Below the pieces are notes generated by a model. That model ran no database searches, was not told the DNA's origin, and saw only the letters and a list, made by a program, of their open reading frames with translations. Shown here piece by piece: positions 1 through 7,335 of a DNA stretch of 44,858 nucleotides. The DNA is from Planctomycetota bacterium (GTDB lineage Bacteria; Planctomycetota; Phycisphaerae; Phycisphaerales; SM1A02): NCBI GenBank assembly GCA_026386795.1, contig JAPLMU010000146.1, forward strand, positions 21,963 to 66,820. Direction: 5' to 3'. The first letter of the stretch is position 1, and the number at the start of each line of letters is the position of its first letter. The translations under genes and the position numbers were made by a program.

Positions 1-1028
1 GCGCCATCGCGAATGCGCTCCGGCAGATCTGGGTTAGAAATCGCAAGCTTGCCGAATGCCACTGCATCACCAAGGCCTTCGCGCACATCGCGCTCGGCGC
101 TGGCAACGTCACGCGAGTAACCGTTCAACACAACCGGTCCATTGAAGTTCTTCTTCATTCCTTCAGCCAGCGCGCGGTCAAACGGACCGTTCCATCCGTG
201 TGCCCCGAAGTAATGACTGAAGAGATGCAAGTATGCACACTTGCGATCGCCAAGCTCACGCGCGGCACGCAACATCAATTCACGGTCGTCAGGCGCAGCA
301 GGTAGTTCCGCAGCATTCCCCATTGGCGAGAGACGTACGCCAACCTTGGCGTAACCAAACACTACGGCGGCAGCATCCACGGCATTCATCAACAGTCGCA
401 GGCGATTCTCAATGCTGCCACCCCACGCGTCGGTGCGTGTATTCAGCGAGCCAGAAAGGAACTGATTGATCAGGTACGCGTTCGCGCCATGCACCTCAAC
501 GCCGTCGAATCCAGCGGTCTTGGCATTCATGGCTGCAAGTTCATAGTCCCGCACCACGCGCGACATTTCATTGGTTTCCAACGCACGCGGCATACTGGCC
601 GGCACCTCTTCAAGAGTGCCGTCAGCACGCACAATCATCATCTTTGCGGGCGAAGCAGCGGCAACGCAGGACACCGGCGACTGCCCGTTTGGCTGATGTG
701 CCGTGTGACTGATTCGCCCAACATGCCAGAGCTGCAAGAAAATTCGCCCGCCCGCGGCATGAACGCGATCCGTCACGATCTTCCACCCCGCCACCTGCGC
801 AGCACTGTAAATGCCCGGAGTGTTCGGATAGCCCTTGCCCTCCGGCGAGATCTGCGTGGCTTCAGCAATCAATAGGCCATACGCGGCACGCTGCGAGTAA
901 TGCACCGCTTGCAGTTCGCCAGGAATGCAATCTGGGTCCTTGGCGCGCTGACGAGTGAGCGGCGCCATGAACACGCGGTTGGGACAAAGTAGTCCGCGCA
1001 GGTCAATCGATTGAAGCAATGGGTTCAT
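1..1028 (-). CDS. Old yellow enzyme family NADH:flavin oxidoreductase / alkene reductase (3' end cut off)
   Basis: About 342 residues are visible from an ATG at 1028; the stop lies outside the window. Conserved old yellow enzyme blocks are readable in order: an N-terminal NRVFMAPLTR segment, a WHVGRISH segment holding FMN/substrate-binding residues, DGVEVHGANAYL followed by QFL, and TRTDAWGGSIENR. The family consists of FMN-dependent NAD(P)H enzymes that reduce activated C=C bonds (NemA/OPR-like alkene reductases) in the cytoplasm. The natural substrate cannot be read from sequence. The gene follows prpC on the same strand, but a 170-base gap with a strong hairpin lies between them, so it is probably a separate unit. 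No clear Shine-Dalgarno precedes the ATG. Confidence 0.9.
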   Translation of the reverse strand, partial: MNPLLQSIDLRGLLCPNRVFMAPLTRQRAKDPDCIPGELQAVHYSQRAAYGLLIAEATQISPEGKGYPNTPGIYSAAQVAGWKIVTDRVHAAGGRIFLQLWHVGRISHTAHQPNGQSPVSCVAAASPAKMMIVRADGTLEEVPASMPRALETNEMSRVVRDYELAAMNAKTAGFDGVEVHGANAYLINQFLSGSLNTRTDAWGGSIENRLRLLMNAVDAAAVVFGYAKVGVRLSPMGNAAELPAAPDDRELMLRAARELGDRKCAYLHLFSHYFGAHGWNGPFDRALAEGMKKNFNGPVVLNGYSRDVASAERDVREGLGDAVAFGKLAISNPDLPERIRDG

Positions 1029-1107
1029 GTGCTGGCTCGTGTGGGGATTCGTGGTTCATCACCCATGGTGCACGGTGCGTGCTTCCGGGCGGGCTGAAAG
1101 CCTATGG

Positions 1108-1147
1108 CGAAATGCGCGAGTCGGCAAAGGCCGCATCGCGCATTTCG
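1108..1147 (-). terminator. Strong inverted repeat between prpC and the old yellow enzyme gene
   Basis: Two perfect 12-base arms (1108-1119 CGAAATGCGCGA and 1136-1147) enclose a loop that can itself form CGGC-AAAG-GCCG. The hairpin lies about 50 bases past the prpC stop and 80 bases before the next start, so a transcription end for prpC is the likeliest role. On the minus strand the following bases lack a clean T run, so this could instead be an RNA-processing structure or an operator. Only the structure itself is directly seen. Confidence 0.5.
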
Positions 1148-1198
1148 TCATACTTTGGAAATTTCTAACAACCTACTCAGGTCAGGTCAGGCGCCCGC

Positions 1199-2365
1199 TT
1201 ACCACTTCAGGTTCATTGCGCCCTGATACTCAGCCAGCGGACGAATGATGCGGTTGCTCTGGTGCTGTTCCATGATGTGCGCGCACCAACCGGTGATGCG
1301 AGCCGCAACAAAGATCGGCGTGTACTGCGGCACTGGAATGCCCATGATGAAGTAGGTCATTCCGCAGGGGAAGTCCACGTTCGGATGAATGTTCTTATCG
1401 CGCAACATGATCGCCTGCACTTCATCGCCCATGTCGAACCACTTCTTGCCGCTTGGCCCCATCTGCTCTGCAAGCTTGAGACCCCAGCGGCGCAAGATGC
1501 CCGCGCGGTGATCGCCATTCTTGTAGACGCGATGGCCAAAGCCCATCAATTTGCGCTTCTCAGCAAAGGCGCGCTGCATCCACGCATCGGTGGTCATCTT
1601 GCCGCCAGCGCAGTCCTTATCCAAGTCTTTGAGCATTTCCATAGCCATCTCATTGGCGCCGCCGTGCAGCGGTCCCTTGAGTGCACCGATGCCGCCACAC
1701 ACCGCACTGTGCATGTCACTCTCCGTGCTTGCAATGCAGCGGCACGTGAATGTGCTGGCGTTGAAATCGTGCTCCGCGTAGAGAATCAGGCTGACATCCA
1801 TGATGCGCGCCTCAAGTTCAGATGGCTTCTTACCAGTCATCAGCCACATGAGATTGGCTGCATGACCAAGCGAAGCATCTGGCTCAAGCACTGGCTTGTT
1901 CTCAATAGTGCGCTGAATGGCACCGATCAACGTCGGGATCTGCGCCAAGAGACGCTTCGACTTGCGCAACTCCGCGTCCGGCGCGTTCGACTCGCACTCG
2001 GCATCGTGATGAGCAAGGATGCTCACGCCCGTGCGCAAGAGACTCATTGGGTGCGCAGTCGGCGCAGCTTTCACCACCGCAGCAAGTTGATCGATCACCG
2101 TCTTCTGAACGGCGCGCATGCCCTTCACTTCATTGCTGAACGCTGCAAGCTCCGCGTCGGTTGGCTTGGTGCCAATCAGAACGAGGTACGCAACGCCTTC
2201 AAAGGTCGCCTTCTCGGCGAGGTCAGCGATCTCGTAGCCGCGATAGATGAGTTCAGTCTGCGTGACAGCGCAGATCTTCGTCTCGCCGATCACTTGGTTG
2301 GCGAGTCCACGCGTGTCGACAGGCTTTGCAGTTGGGACCGGGGTAGCGGGAGTTGCGGTGACCAT
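1199..2365 (-). CDS. prpC: 2-methylcitrate synthase / citrate synthase family
   Basis: At 388 residues the protein is close to the usual PrpC length. It condenses propionyl-CoA (or acetyl-CoA) with oxaloacetate. Seen directly: LIYRGYEIADLA near the N terminus, LYAEHDFNASTFTCR, GALKGPLHGGANE with the active-site His, MGFGHRVYKNGDHR with the second catalytic His, and a C-terminal ARITGWCAHIMEQ and RIIRPLAEY. The overall pattern fits PrpC better than long GltA citrate synthases. The start at MVTATPATP (2365) is preferred because it gives the family length; an in-frame ATG at 2416 would add 17 residues. It diverges from the CpeT-like/prpB pair, and the presence of prpB nearby supports the methylcitrate assignment. 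A 10-base palindrome (ACCTCGAGGT, 2375-2384) sits just upstream. Confidence 0.9.
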   Translation of the reverse strand: MVTATPATPVPTAKPVDTRGLANQVIGETKICAVTQTELIYRGYEIADLAEKATFEGVAYLVLIGTKPTDAELAAFSNEVKGMRAVQKTVIDQLAAVVKAAPTAHPMSLLRTGVSILAHHDAECESNAPDAELRKSKRLLAQIPTLIGAIQRTIENKPVLEPDASLGHAANLMWLMTGKKPSELEARIMDVSLILYAEHDFNASTFTCRCIASTESDMHSAVCGGIGALKGPLHGGANEMAMEMLKDLDKDCAGGKMTTDAWMQRAFAEKRKLMGFGHRVYKNGDHRAGILRRWGLKLAEQMGPSGKKWFDMGDEVQAIMLRDKNIHPNVDFPCGMTYFIMGIPVPQYTPIFVAARITGWCAHIMEQHQSNRIIRPLAEYQGAMNLKW

Positions 2366-2470
2366 GGCGTCTAGACCTCGAGGTGTCAAAAATGCGAGCG
2401 GATTCGGTTGATCCATGATGGTAGCGAGGGTGCACAGTTCAAGGCGAGTCGGAGTAGCATCGAACCCGAC

Positions 2471-3241
2471 ATGAAGAGGCAATCCGCGCTGTATTTCGTG
2501 CTCAGTTCCGCCGTTATTGGTGCCCTTGCGCTCCTACCGGCAGGCTGTGGCGGTCCGCCCGTGGTTGGCGGCGGCCCCCTCGAACCCGCCGGGGCGCCGG
2601 CGGATAGCGCGGTCAAGGACTTAACGGCATGGCTGCCGGGTAACTACTCCAGCACCGCGCAGGCCGCCGCGGACAGCACCTATTTCGATGTCCGGCTTCA
2701 CATCGTGCCCATCTGGACCGACCGCGCCGACGGCCCATGGATGTACGTGGAACAGGCCATGGCCGACTCCCAAGACAAACCGTATCGCCAACGGATCTAC
2801 CGGCTCATCAGCCTGCCAAACAATCATGCCGAGAGCGTGATCTATGAATTTGCCGGCGCGCCGCTTTCGTGGGCGGGCGCCTGGCGCAACCCAGAGCGAT
2901 TCAACGCGCTCGACCCCGGGCTGATCTCCGTCCGAGCTGGCTGCAGCGTGGTACTTGGATACCAAGGTACGAACCAGATCAGTGGCACCACCAAAGGCGC
3001 CGATTGCGGCAGCGCCCTGCGCGGCGCGACATACGCCACCACCGACGTCACCGTGACCGCCACCGAACTCAATAGTTGGGACCGCGGCTACGACACAGCG
3101 AACAAGCAAGTCTGGGGTGCCGTCAAGGGCGCGTATCGATTCATGAAGGAATCACCCGCTGTGAATACCGCGCCGCATCCAGAACAACCAATGGGCGACG
3201 AAGCCTCCATCGCCGCACCTGCACCCGAGCCACAACGATGA
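2471..3241 (+). CDS. CpeT/CpcT-like (DUF1001-type) lipoprotein
   Basis: This is a 256-residue protein with a signal peptide ending in a lipobox (LPAGC, Cys26), so it is probably a lipid-anchored envelope protein. The mature part follows the CpeT/CpcT pattern in order: a W-x-PGNYSS start, FDVRLHIVPIW, MYVEQA, PYRQRIYRL, RAGCSVVL, a Gly/Cys segment with GADCGSALRGATY, then NSWDRGYD and QVWGAVKGAYRF. In cyanobacteria this fold attaches bilins to phycobiliproteins, but non-phototrophs carry uncharacterised homologues and nothing here suggests phycobilisomes. Its stop overlaps the prpB start by four bases (ATGA), so the two are almost certainly co-translated. The ATG at 2471 is chosen because it begins the signal peptide. 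The function in this organism is unknown. Confidence 0.8.
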   Translation: MKRQSALYFVLSSAVIGALALLPAGCGGPPVVGGGPLEPAGAPADSAVKDLTAWLPGNYSSTAQAAADSTYFDVRLHIVPIWTDRADGPWMYVEQAMADSQDKPYRQRIYRLISLPNNHAESVIYEFAGAPLSWAGAWRNPERFNALDPGLISVRAGCSVVLGYQGTNQISGTTKGADCGSALRGATYATTDVTVTATELNSWDRGYDTANKQVWGAVKGAYRFMKESPAVNTAPHPEQPMGDEASIAAPAPEPQR

Positions 3242-4110
3242 CGACACTCACTCCGCATCCCGGCCGAAGACTTCGCGACGCATGGCAACGCGGCACCGTG
3301 ATGGTGCCCGGCGCCTTCAATGCCTTGGTGGCTCGCGCCGTTGCCCAAGCAGGATTCGAAGCGTGCTACATCTCTGGCGGCGCAACGGCAAACGCATGCG
3401 GCTATCCAGATATTGGGCTCGTCACGCTCACCGAGATGGCGCGCACTATCCGGGAAATTTCCGATGCTTCCAAGCTTCCGGTCATCGCTGACGCGGACAC
3501 TGGTTACGGAGAAGTGGAATGCTGCGTCCGCACAGTGGTCGAATACGAACGCGCCGGCGCGGCCGCACTGCATGTGGAAGATCAGGTCTTTCCAAAGCGC
3601 TGCGGACATCTTGACGGCAAGTCACTCGTAAGCGCCGCGACCATGGTTGACAAAGTTCGCGCCATGAGCAACTACCGCGTCAATCCTGACTTTGTGATCA
3701 TTGCGCGCACCGATGCCGTTCATGTCACTGGCTTCGGCGATGCAGTCACGCGTGCCAATCTGTATCGCGAAGCTGGCGCCGACATGATCTTCCCGGAAGG
3801 TCTGCAAACCGAGAAGGAATTCGTAGACTTTGCAAAGGAATCTCCAGGGCCACTCTTGGCAAACATGACTGAGTTTGGAAAGACCGCTGATATCTCTGCG
3901 GCGCGATTCCAAGAACTTGGCTATCAGGTGGTGATCTATCCACTCAGCATGATGCGGCTCGCAATGGGCGAAGTCAGCCGCGGACTTGCCGCGCTCAAGC
4001 GCGATGGCAGCGTGCGCGAAAGCATGCCGCGCATGCAGACGCGCAAGGAACTGTACGAACTGCTTGGCTACACCCCAGGCGATCAGTGGAATTTCCCGAA
4101 CGACCGGTGA
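3238..4110 (+). CDS. prpB: 2-methylisocitrate lyase (PEP mutase/ICL family)
   Basis: The 290-residue product would cleave 2-methylisocitrate to pyruvate and succinate, the last step of the methylcitrate cycle, in the cytoplasm. The PEP mutase/isocitrate lyase pattern is clear: MVPGAFNALVARAV, YISGGATANACGYPDIG, the metal-binding region VIADADTGYGE, AALHVEDQVFPKRCGHLDGK (KRCGH active-site loop with the catalytic Cys), IIARTDA, GADMIFPEG, LLANMTEFGKT and YPLSMMRLAM. The KRCGH form with this length is typical of PrpB rather than of isocitrate lyase, which is longer. The start is the ATG that overlaps the preceding stop (ATGA). It ends 9 bases from the stop of the opposing DUF1570 gene. Confidence 0.93.
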   Translation: MTTLTPHPGRRLRDAWQRGTVMVPGAFNALVARAVAQAGFEACYISGGATANACGYPDIGLVTLTEMARTIREISDASKLPVIADADTGYGEVECCVRTVVEYERAGAAALHVEDQVFPKRCGHLDGKSLVSAATMVDKVRAMSNYRVNPDFVIIARTDAVHVTGFGDAVTRANLYREAGADMIFPEGLQTEKEFVDFAKESPGPLLANMTEFGKTADISAARFQELGYQVVIYPLSMMRLAMGEVSRGLAALKRDGSVRESMPRMQTRKELYELLGYTPGDQWNFPNDR

Positions 4111-4119
4111 CGCGTTGCG

Positions 4120-5496
4120 TCAATTCACAACGATGTCATAGTTCAGTTGCGTTGGATCGGAAGAACTCCGATACCACGAAACCCCCACATCATTCGGGCG
4201 CAAGTTGCGCGTTCGCAACATCGGCGGCGTTGGCGATTGCTCCTCAAGCTTCTTTGCCTTCGTGCCCTTCGCGGGTTTGTTGACAACAAACTCAATCGTG
4301 ACTGGCTTGGTGTTCACCTCGTCATCGGGGACAGCAAAGTTGATGTCGTCAGCAGCGTCAAGTTTCGTGACATAGCCATGCGAACTGCTCGTGTACTGAA
4401 ACTTCAGATCGCGCATCGCGGTCTTGAGTTCTTCAACGTTCTTTGGGCGCCCGCCCTTCGACCACACTTCACGCAGGCCTTCGGCCAAGAACTCCAGACG
4501 CCCGCGAGCGGCAACATATGCACCAGGCTTGGCAACCTTGGCATACTCCTTCCACTTTGATTCGAAGCGCAGAACATCAGGTTCAGTAGCTAACGAGAAT
4601 GCCTTGCGCATCGCGTCAAACGGCTTGGTGCCGTCATTCAATAGTTTCAGCATGACGGTAAATGAAGGGCCGTATCTGCCCTCCTCGCCATAGACCAAGA
4701 AGTGCACCATGGACCAACTCTGCATGTATTGCATGCCAGCGCTGCCGTTATGAACATTGGCGCTCCAGCGCTGATCATCCATCTGCAGGAGATTCATGAA
4801 GGGGATGTACTTCTCCTGCACGACCGCCTTGCGCACCTGATCCACCACTTGCGGGCTCGCCTGGCCAATGATCACCGAGGTCCCATCAACCACTGACTCG
4901 CCAAAGAATTCCGCGAGCCCTTCGTTCAGCCACGGTGGCATCTCGTTGCCAAAGAACGCGTATGCAAATTGATGGAAACCTTCGTGCTGAATGACGTGCT
5001 CGACGCGCTGCTTCGGAAGCCCTTCCACCCAGAAAGCAAGCCCGGCCCCGCGCGGGCTGATGAAGAACATGCCGCCGGAACCGGTGCCGTCGATTGCATA
5101 CTGCGTGCGCAGGGTGTCAAGGTAATCCTGCTGCTTGGAGAACATCAGCACATTCGGATAGTCCGGCGACCGTTTGCGCAAGCCCGACTGCGCAACGAGT
5201 TGCTTTGTGAACTCGCCGTACATCGTGTCGAGATGATCCGCGTACTGCTTCGTCTGCGCTGAAATGAGATCGCTGCGAATCGTGTAGTAGCGACTGTTAG
5301 GAAGTTTGTGACCCACTGGTGGCGCGGTGCGATCCCACCATGTTCCAACTGCTTGTTGTGATGCAGTGCTCGGAGGAGCCGTTGCTATTGGTTGTGGGGC
5401 GGCGGCAAAGAGCCCGAATGCAGAAAGCGCGACGGACGCAAGACCCATGATGGAGAGGCCTGCAATTGGCAGTCGTGTTCGAATATGTGCGGGCAC
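4120..5496 (-). CDS. DUF1570-like secreted HExxH metallopeptidase
   Basis: The product is about 458 residues from the GTG at 5496. An N-terminal basic stretch and a hydrophobic run (LSIMGLASVALSAFGLFAAA) make an export signal. The core carries HEGFH (about residues 171-175 from this start), matching the zinc-binding HExxH motif. NEGLAEFF follows about 20 residues later and would supply the third Glu ligand of a gluzincin. This arrangement is typical of planctomycete DUF1570 proteins, whose substrates are unknown. The C-terminal 150 residues are not recognised. Start choice: the GTG gives the more convincing signal peptide, while an ATG at 5448 would remove the basic region. The open frame continues upstream without signs of coding. 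It is convergent with prpB. Confidence 0.75.
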   Translation of the reverse strand: MPAHIRTRLPIAGLSIMGLASVALSAFGLFAAAPQPIATAPPSTASQQAVGTWWDRTAPPVGHKLPNSRYYTIRSDLISAQTKQYADHLDTMYGEFTKQLVAQSGLRKRSPDYPNVLMFSKQQDYLDTLRTQYAIDGTGSGGMFFISPRGAGLAFWVEGLPKQRVEHVIQHEGFHQFAYAFFGNEMPPWLNEGLAEFFGESVVDGTSVIIGQASPQVVDQVRKAVVQEKYIPFMNLLQMDDQRWSANVHNGSAGMQYMQSWSMVHFLVYGEEGRYGPSFTVMLKLLNDGTKPFDAMRKAFSLATEPDVLRFESKWKEYAKVAKPGAYVAARGRLEFLAEGLREVWSKGGRPKNVEELKTAMRDLKFQYTSSSHGYVTKLDAADDINFAVPDDEVNTKPVTIEFVVNKPAKGTKAKKLEEQSPTPPMLRTRNLRPNDVGVSWYRSSSDPTQLNYDIVVN

Positions 5497-5614
5497 AACG
5501 TTTAGAATAGATTGGCAGACCGACCGCGGATCGCTACGGATCGCCTGAGATCGACCTTTACCGGACTTACCGCATCCGCAGGCGCAAAATATTGGAAATG
5601 ATGGCGCGTAGGGC

Positions 5615-5642
5615 TTGCAAGGCCCCGAATTCAGTGCATACT
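5615..5642 (+). promoter_or_regulatory. Promoter-like pair ahead of the candidate structured RNA
   Basis: TTGCAA (5615-5620) and CATACT (5637-5642) are separated by 16 bases and match the sigma-70-type -35/-10 hexamers at four positions each. A start about seven bases downstream would fall at the foot of the first hairpin at 5651. The match is modest and such pairs arise by chance; the position relative to the hairpins is the main reason to list it. Confidence 0.35.
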
Positions 5643-5648
5643 CTTCGT

Positions 5649-5897
5649 AACCCTTTCTTCGGAAGAAGGGAGCCGTGAAAAGGGCCAGCAACCACTCTGG
5701 TGGTCTGAGGTTTGTTTGATTTGGGAATAAGGGCCCGAATCAAACTGCTAAGGGACACTGGGAAAAGGGAACTCTCGTGTTTCGTTCGCTCCGAAAAGAG
5801 CGTCCGCCACAAGTGCTACCAGACTGGGTGCGAGGGATTGAAGGGAAAGGGAGACCGGCCGCGAACTCTAGAAAAGGGCGCGGCCGAGTTTCTTTTT
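5649..5897 (+). ncRNA. Candidate structured RNA or attenuated leader, unassigned
   Basis: No gene is visible in the 473 bases between the DUF1570 gene and the beta-propeller gene, but this part is rich in hairpins. They are: 5651-5659/5663-5670 (CCCTTTCTT against AAGAAGGG); 5691-5695/5700-5704 (ACCAC against GTGGT); a 12-bp stem 5714-5725/5734-5745 with an 8-base loop and one G-T wobble; 5787-5791/5798-5802 (CGCTC against GAGCG); and the terminator-like stem at 5856-5886. A promoter-like pair precedes it. AAGGG/GGGA motifs recur between and within the hairpins. No riboswitch, tmRNA, RNase P, SRP or 6S signature was recognised. It could be a free small RNA or a 5' leader that controls the gene at 5970. 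Confidence 0.4.
5856..5897 (+). terminator. Intrinsic terminator-like hairpin upstream of the beta-propeller gene
   Basis: The perfect 8-bp GC stem CGGCCGCG (5856-5863) / CGCGGCCG (5879-5886), with a 15-base loop, is followed by AGTTTCTTTTT. No plus-strand protein gene lies immediately upstream. The terminator therefore implies that either a noncoding RNA ends here or the leader of the 5970 gene is attenuated. AACTC within the loop can also pair with GAGTT at 5886-5890, giving a competing structure, as seen in attenuators. Confidence 0.6.
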
Positions 5898-5969
5898 AGA
5901 TACTTCCGGATTCGCAATCGGAGCGCTGTTTCTGCGCCCCCGTTCGCGGACCCAGGAGCCCCAGACGCG

Positions 5970-7328
5970 ATGATTGACCACACGATGCCTTCGGTCCGCC
6001 GATCCCCTGCCGGCACCCAGTTTGCACGCCTCGCCGCCCGTGCAGCGTGCGCTGTGGCGCTCCTTGCATCCGCAGCGATGGCGCAATCGGCGAAGCCCGT
6101 GGCACCAGCCGCCGCGCCCGTAACCGCCGCGCCGAAGTCGGGCGCCGATACCCGCAAAGAAGCGATGGCTTCGCTCGAAGCCCGGTACGTCTGTGGTCCC
6201 GCTGCCGCGGATGAGTTCGGGTACCGCATTGTCTGGCAAACCGAGCCACTGGTCACCAAGGGAGCTGTCCTCCAAATTGCCAACGCCTCCGCCGACAGCG
6301 TCTGGTTTGGCGATAGCAGCGGCAGCATTGTTCGACTCCGTCGCGACAGCGGCGAAACGGTCTGGCGCAGTTCAACCTTCCAAGGCATCGAGCGCATGCT
6401 TGCTTTGAAGTACCTGCCAGCTGAACACAATGACAACGTGTATGTGGTGACCGAGCTGGGCTCGGTGATCATGGACGCCGCAACCGGCAACCTCTTGAAG
6501 CGCACCCGCTTCTCTCAGCTTCCTTCGAACGTGCCAGCGATCTACGGTCAGACCATGATCTTCGGAACGGGCACCGGACTAGCGAGTTGGTTCCAGTACT
6601 CCACTGGCTACAACTGGCGCGCTACCACTCTTGGTGGTCATGTAACCGCTCCAGTCACAGTGTCAGGTGACATTGCAATCGTTGGCTCCACGAACGGCAC
6701 CGTCCTTGCGCTGGATGCACCGTCCGCAGGAATCCGCTGGTCGCGCAAGTTGTCCGCAGGGGTGGAAACCCAAATCGCTGCCGATGCCCAAGCCTGCTAC
6801 GTGGCTGGCAACGATCAAAGCCTGTGGGCCTTTGACCAGATGCGAGGCCGCGTGCTGTGGCAGTATTTCACGCAGACAGCGCTGAAGAATCCTCCAACTC
6901 GCATTGCCGATGGACTGTATTTGCAGATCCCCGGCGAGGGCCTCGTGAGCTTCACTCCCCTGCCGAACAACAAGCCCGACGGTGAAGTCCTTTGGAAGAG
7001 CAAGGCTCCCGGAAACATCATTGGTCGCATGAATACGAATGTCATGGCATGGGACCGCGCCACGCGCACACTCAGCGCGGTTGATGTGGGCAATGGCCGC
7101 ATCGTGCATCAGGTCAGCCTGCCGAAGGTGGAGACGATCGAGTTCTACCCAACGGTTGACGGCGAGATCTTCATTGCATCCAGCGACGGAACGGTGGAGC
7201 GACTCGAGCCGCTCAACCGCAAGCCCGGCAGTAACGGAACAGCGACGAACGCTGAACCGACATCCGGTCGAACCACCACCACTGTTGCGCCTGTTGTTGG
7301 TGGCGCTGCAGCAAAGCATCCTGGCTGA
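5970..7328 (+). CDS. Secreted PQQ-like (BamB-type) beta-propeller protein
   Basis: The product is a 452-residue exported protein. The ATG at 5970 has AGGAG about 12 bases upstream and begins a signal peptide that ends near AMA-QS (residue 38). The mature protein shows repeated blade motifs of the form G-S/D-GSIVRL...SGETVW, GTVLALDAPSAGIRWSRKL, SLWAFDQMRGRVLWQ, LSAVDVGNGRIV and SSDGTVERLEPL. These are typical of PQQ-like/WD40-like propellers related to BamB. No PQQ-enzyme catalytic residues are recognised, so a scaffold or binding role in the periplasm is more likely than a dehydrogenase. The C terminus is Ser/Thr/Asn rich. It ends 7 bases before the purH start. A hairpin-rich leader lies upstream. 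Confidence 0.8.
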   Translation: MIDHTMPSVRRSPAGTQFARLAARAACAVALLASAAMAQSAKPVAPAAAPVTAAPKSGADTRKEAMASLEARYVCGPAAADEFGYRIVWQTEPLVTKGAVLQIANASADSVWFGDSSGSIVRLRRDSGETVWRSSTFQGIERMLALKYLPAEHNDNVYVVTELGSVIMDAATGNLLKRTRFSQLPSNVPAIYGQTMIFGTGTGLASWFQYSTGYNWRATTLGGHVTAPVTVSGDIAIVGSTNGTVLALDAPSAGIRWSRKLSAGVETQIAADAQACYVAGNDQSLWAFDQMRGRVLWQYFTQTALKNPPTRIADGLYLQIPGEGLVSFTPLPNNKPDGEVLWKSKAPGNIIGRMNTNVMAWDRATRTLSAVDVGNGRIVHQVSLPKVETIEFYPTVDGEIFIASSDGTVERLEPLNRKPGSNGTATNAEPTSGRTTTTVAPVVGGAAAKHPG

Positions 7329-7335
7329 TTGCATC

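Noticed and set aside
1262-2374. Open frame of 370 codons antisense to prpC
   Set aside because: It lies wholly opposite a clearly conserved enzyme and has no protein-like motifs; long antisense frames are common at this GC content.
2375-2384. ACCTCGAGGT palindrome upstream of prpC as a regulator site
   Set aside because: A single 10-base palindrome is weak evidence, and no prp regulator gene is nearby. Noted in the prpC entry only.
5640-5710. Resemblance of the GGGCCAGCAACC...GGTG segment to a SAM-I riboswitch core
   Set aside because: Only isolated words match. The P1 stem, the kink-turn and the conserved spacing are missing, and the downstream gene is not a methionine gene. TPP, cobalamin, glycine, tmRNA, RNase P and SRP signatures were also looked for by eye and not found.
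5712-5969. N-terminal extension of the beta-propeller protein by 86 codons
   Set aside because: It translates the hairpin-rich leader and terminator, is not protein-like, and would bury the signal peptide internally.
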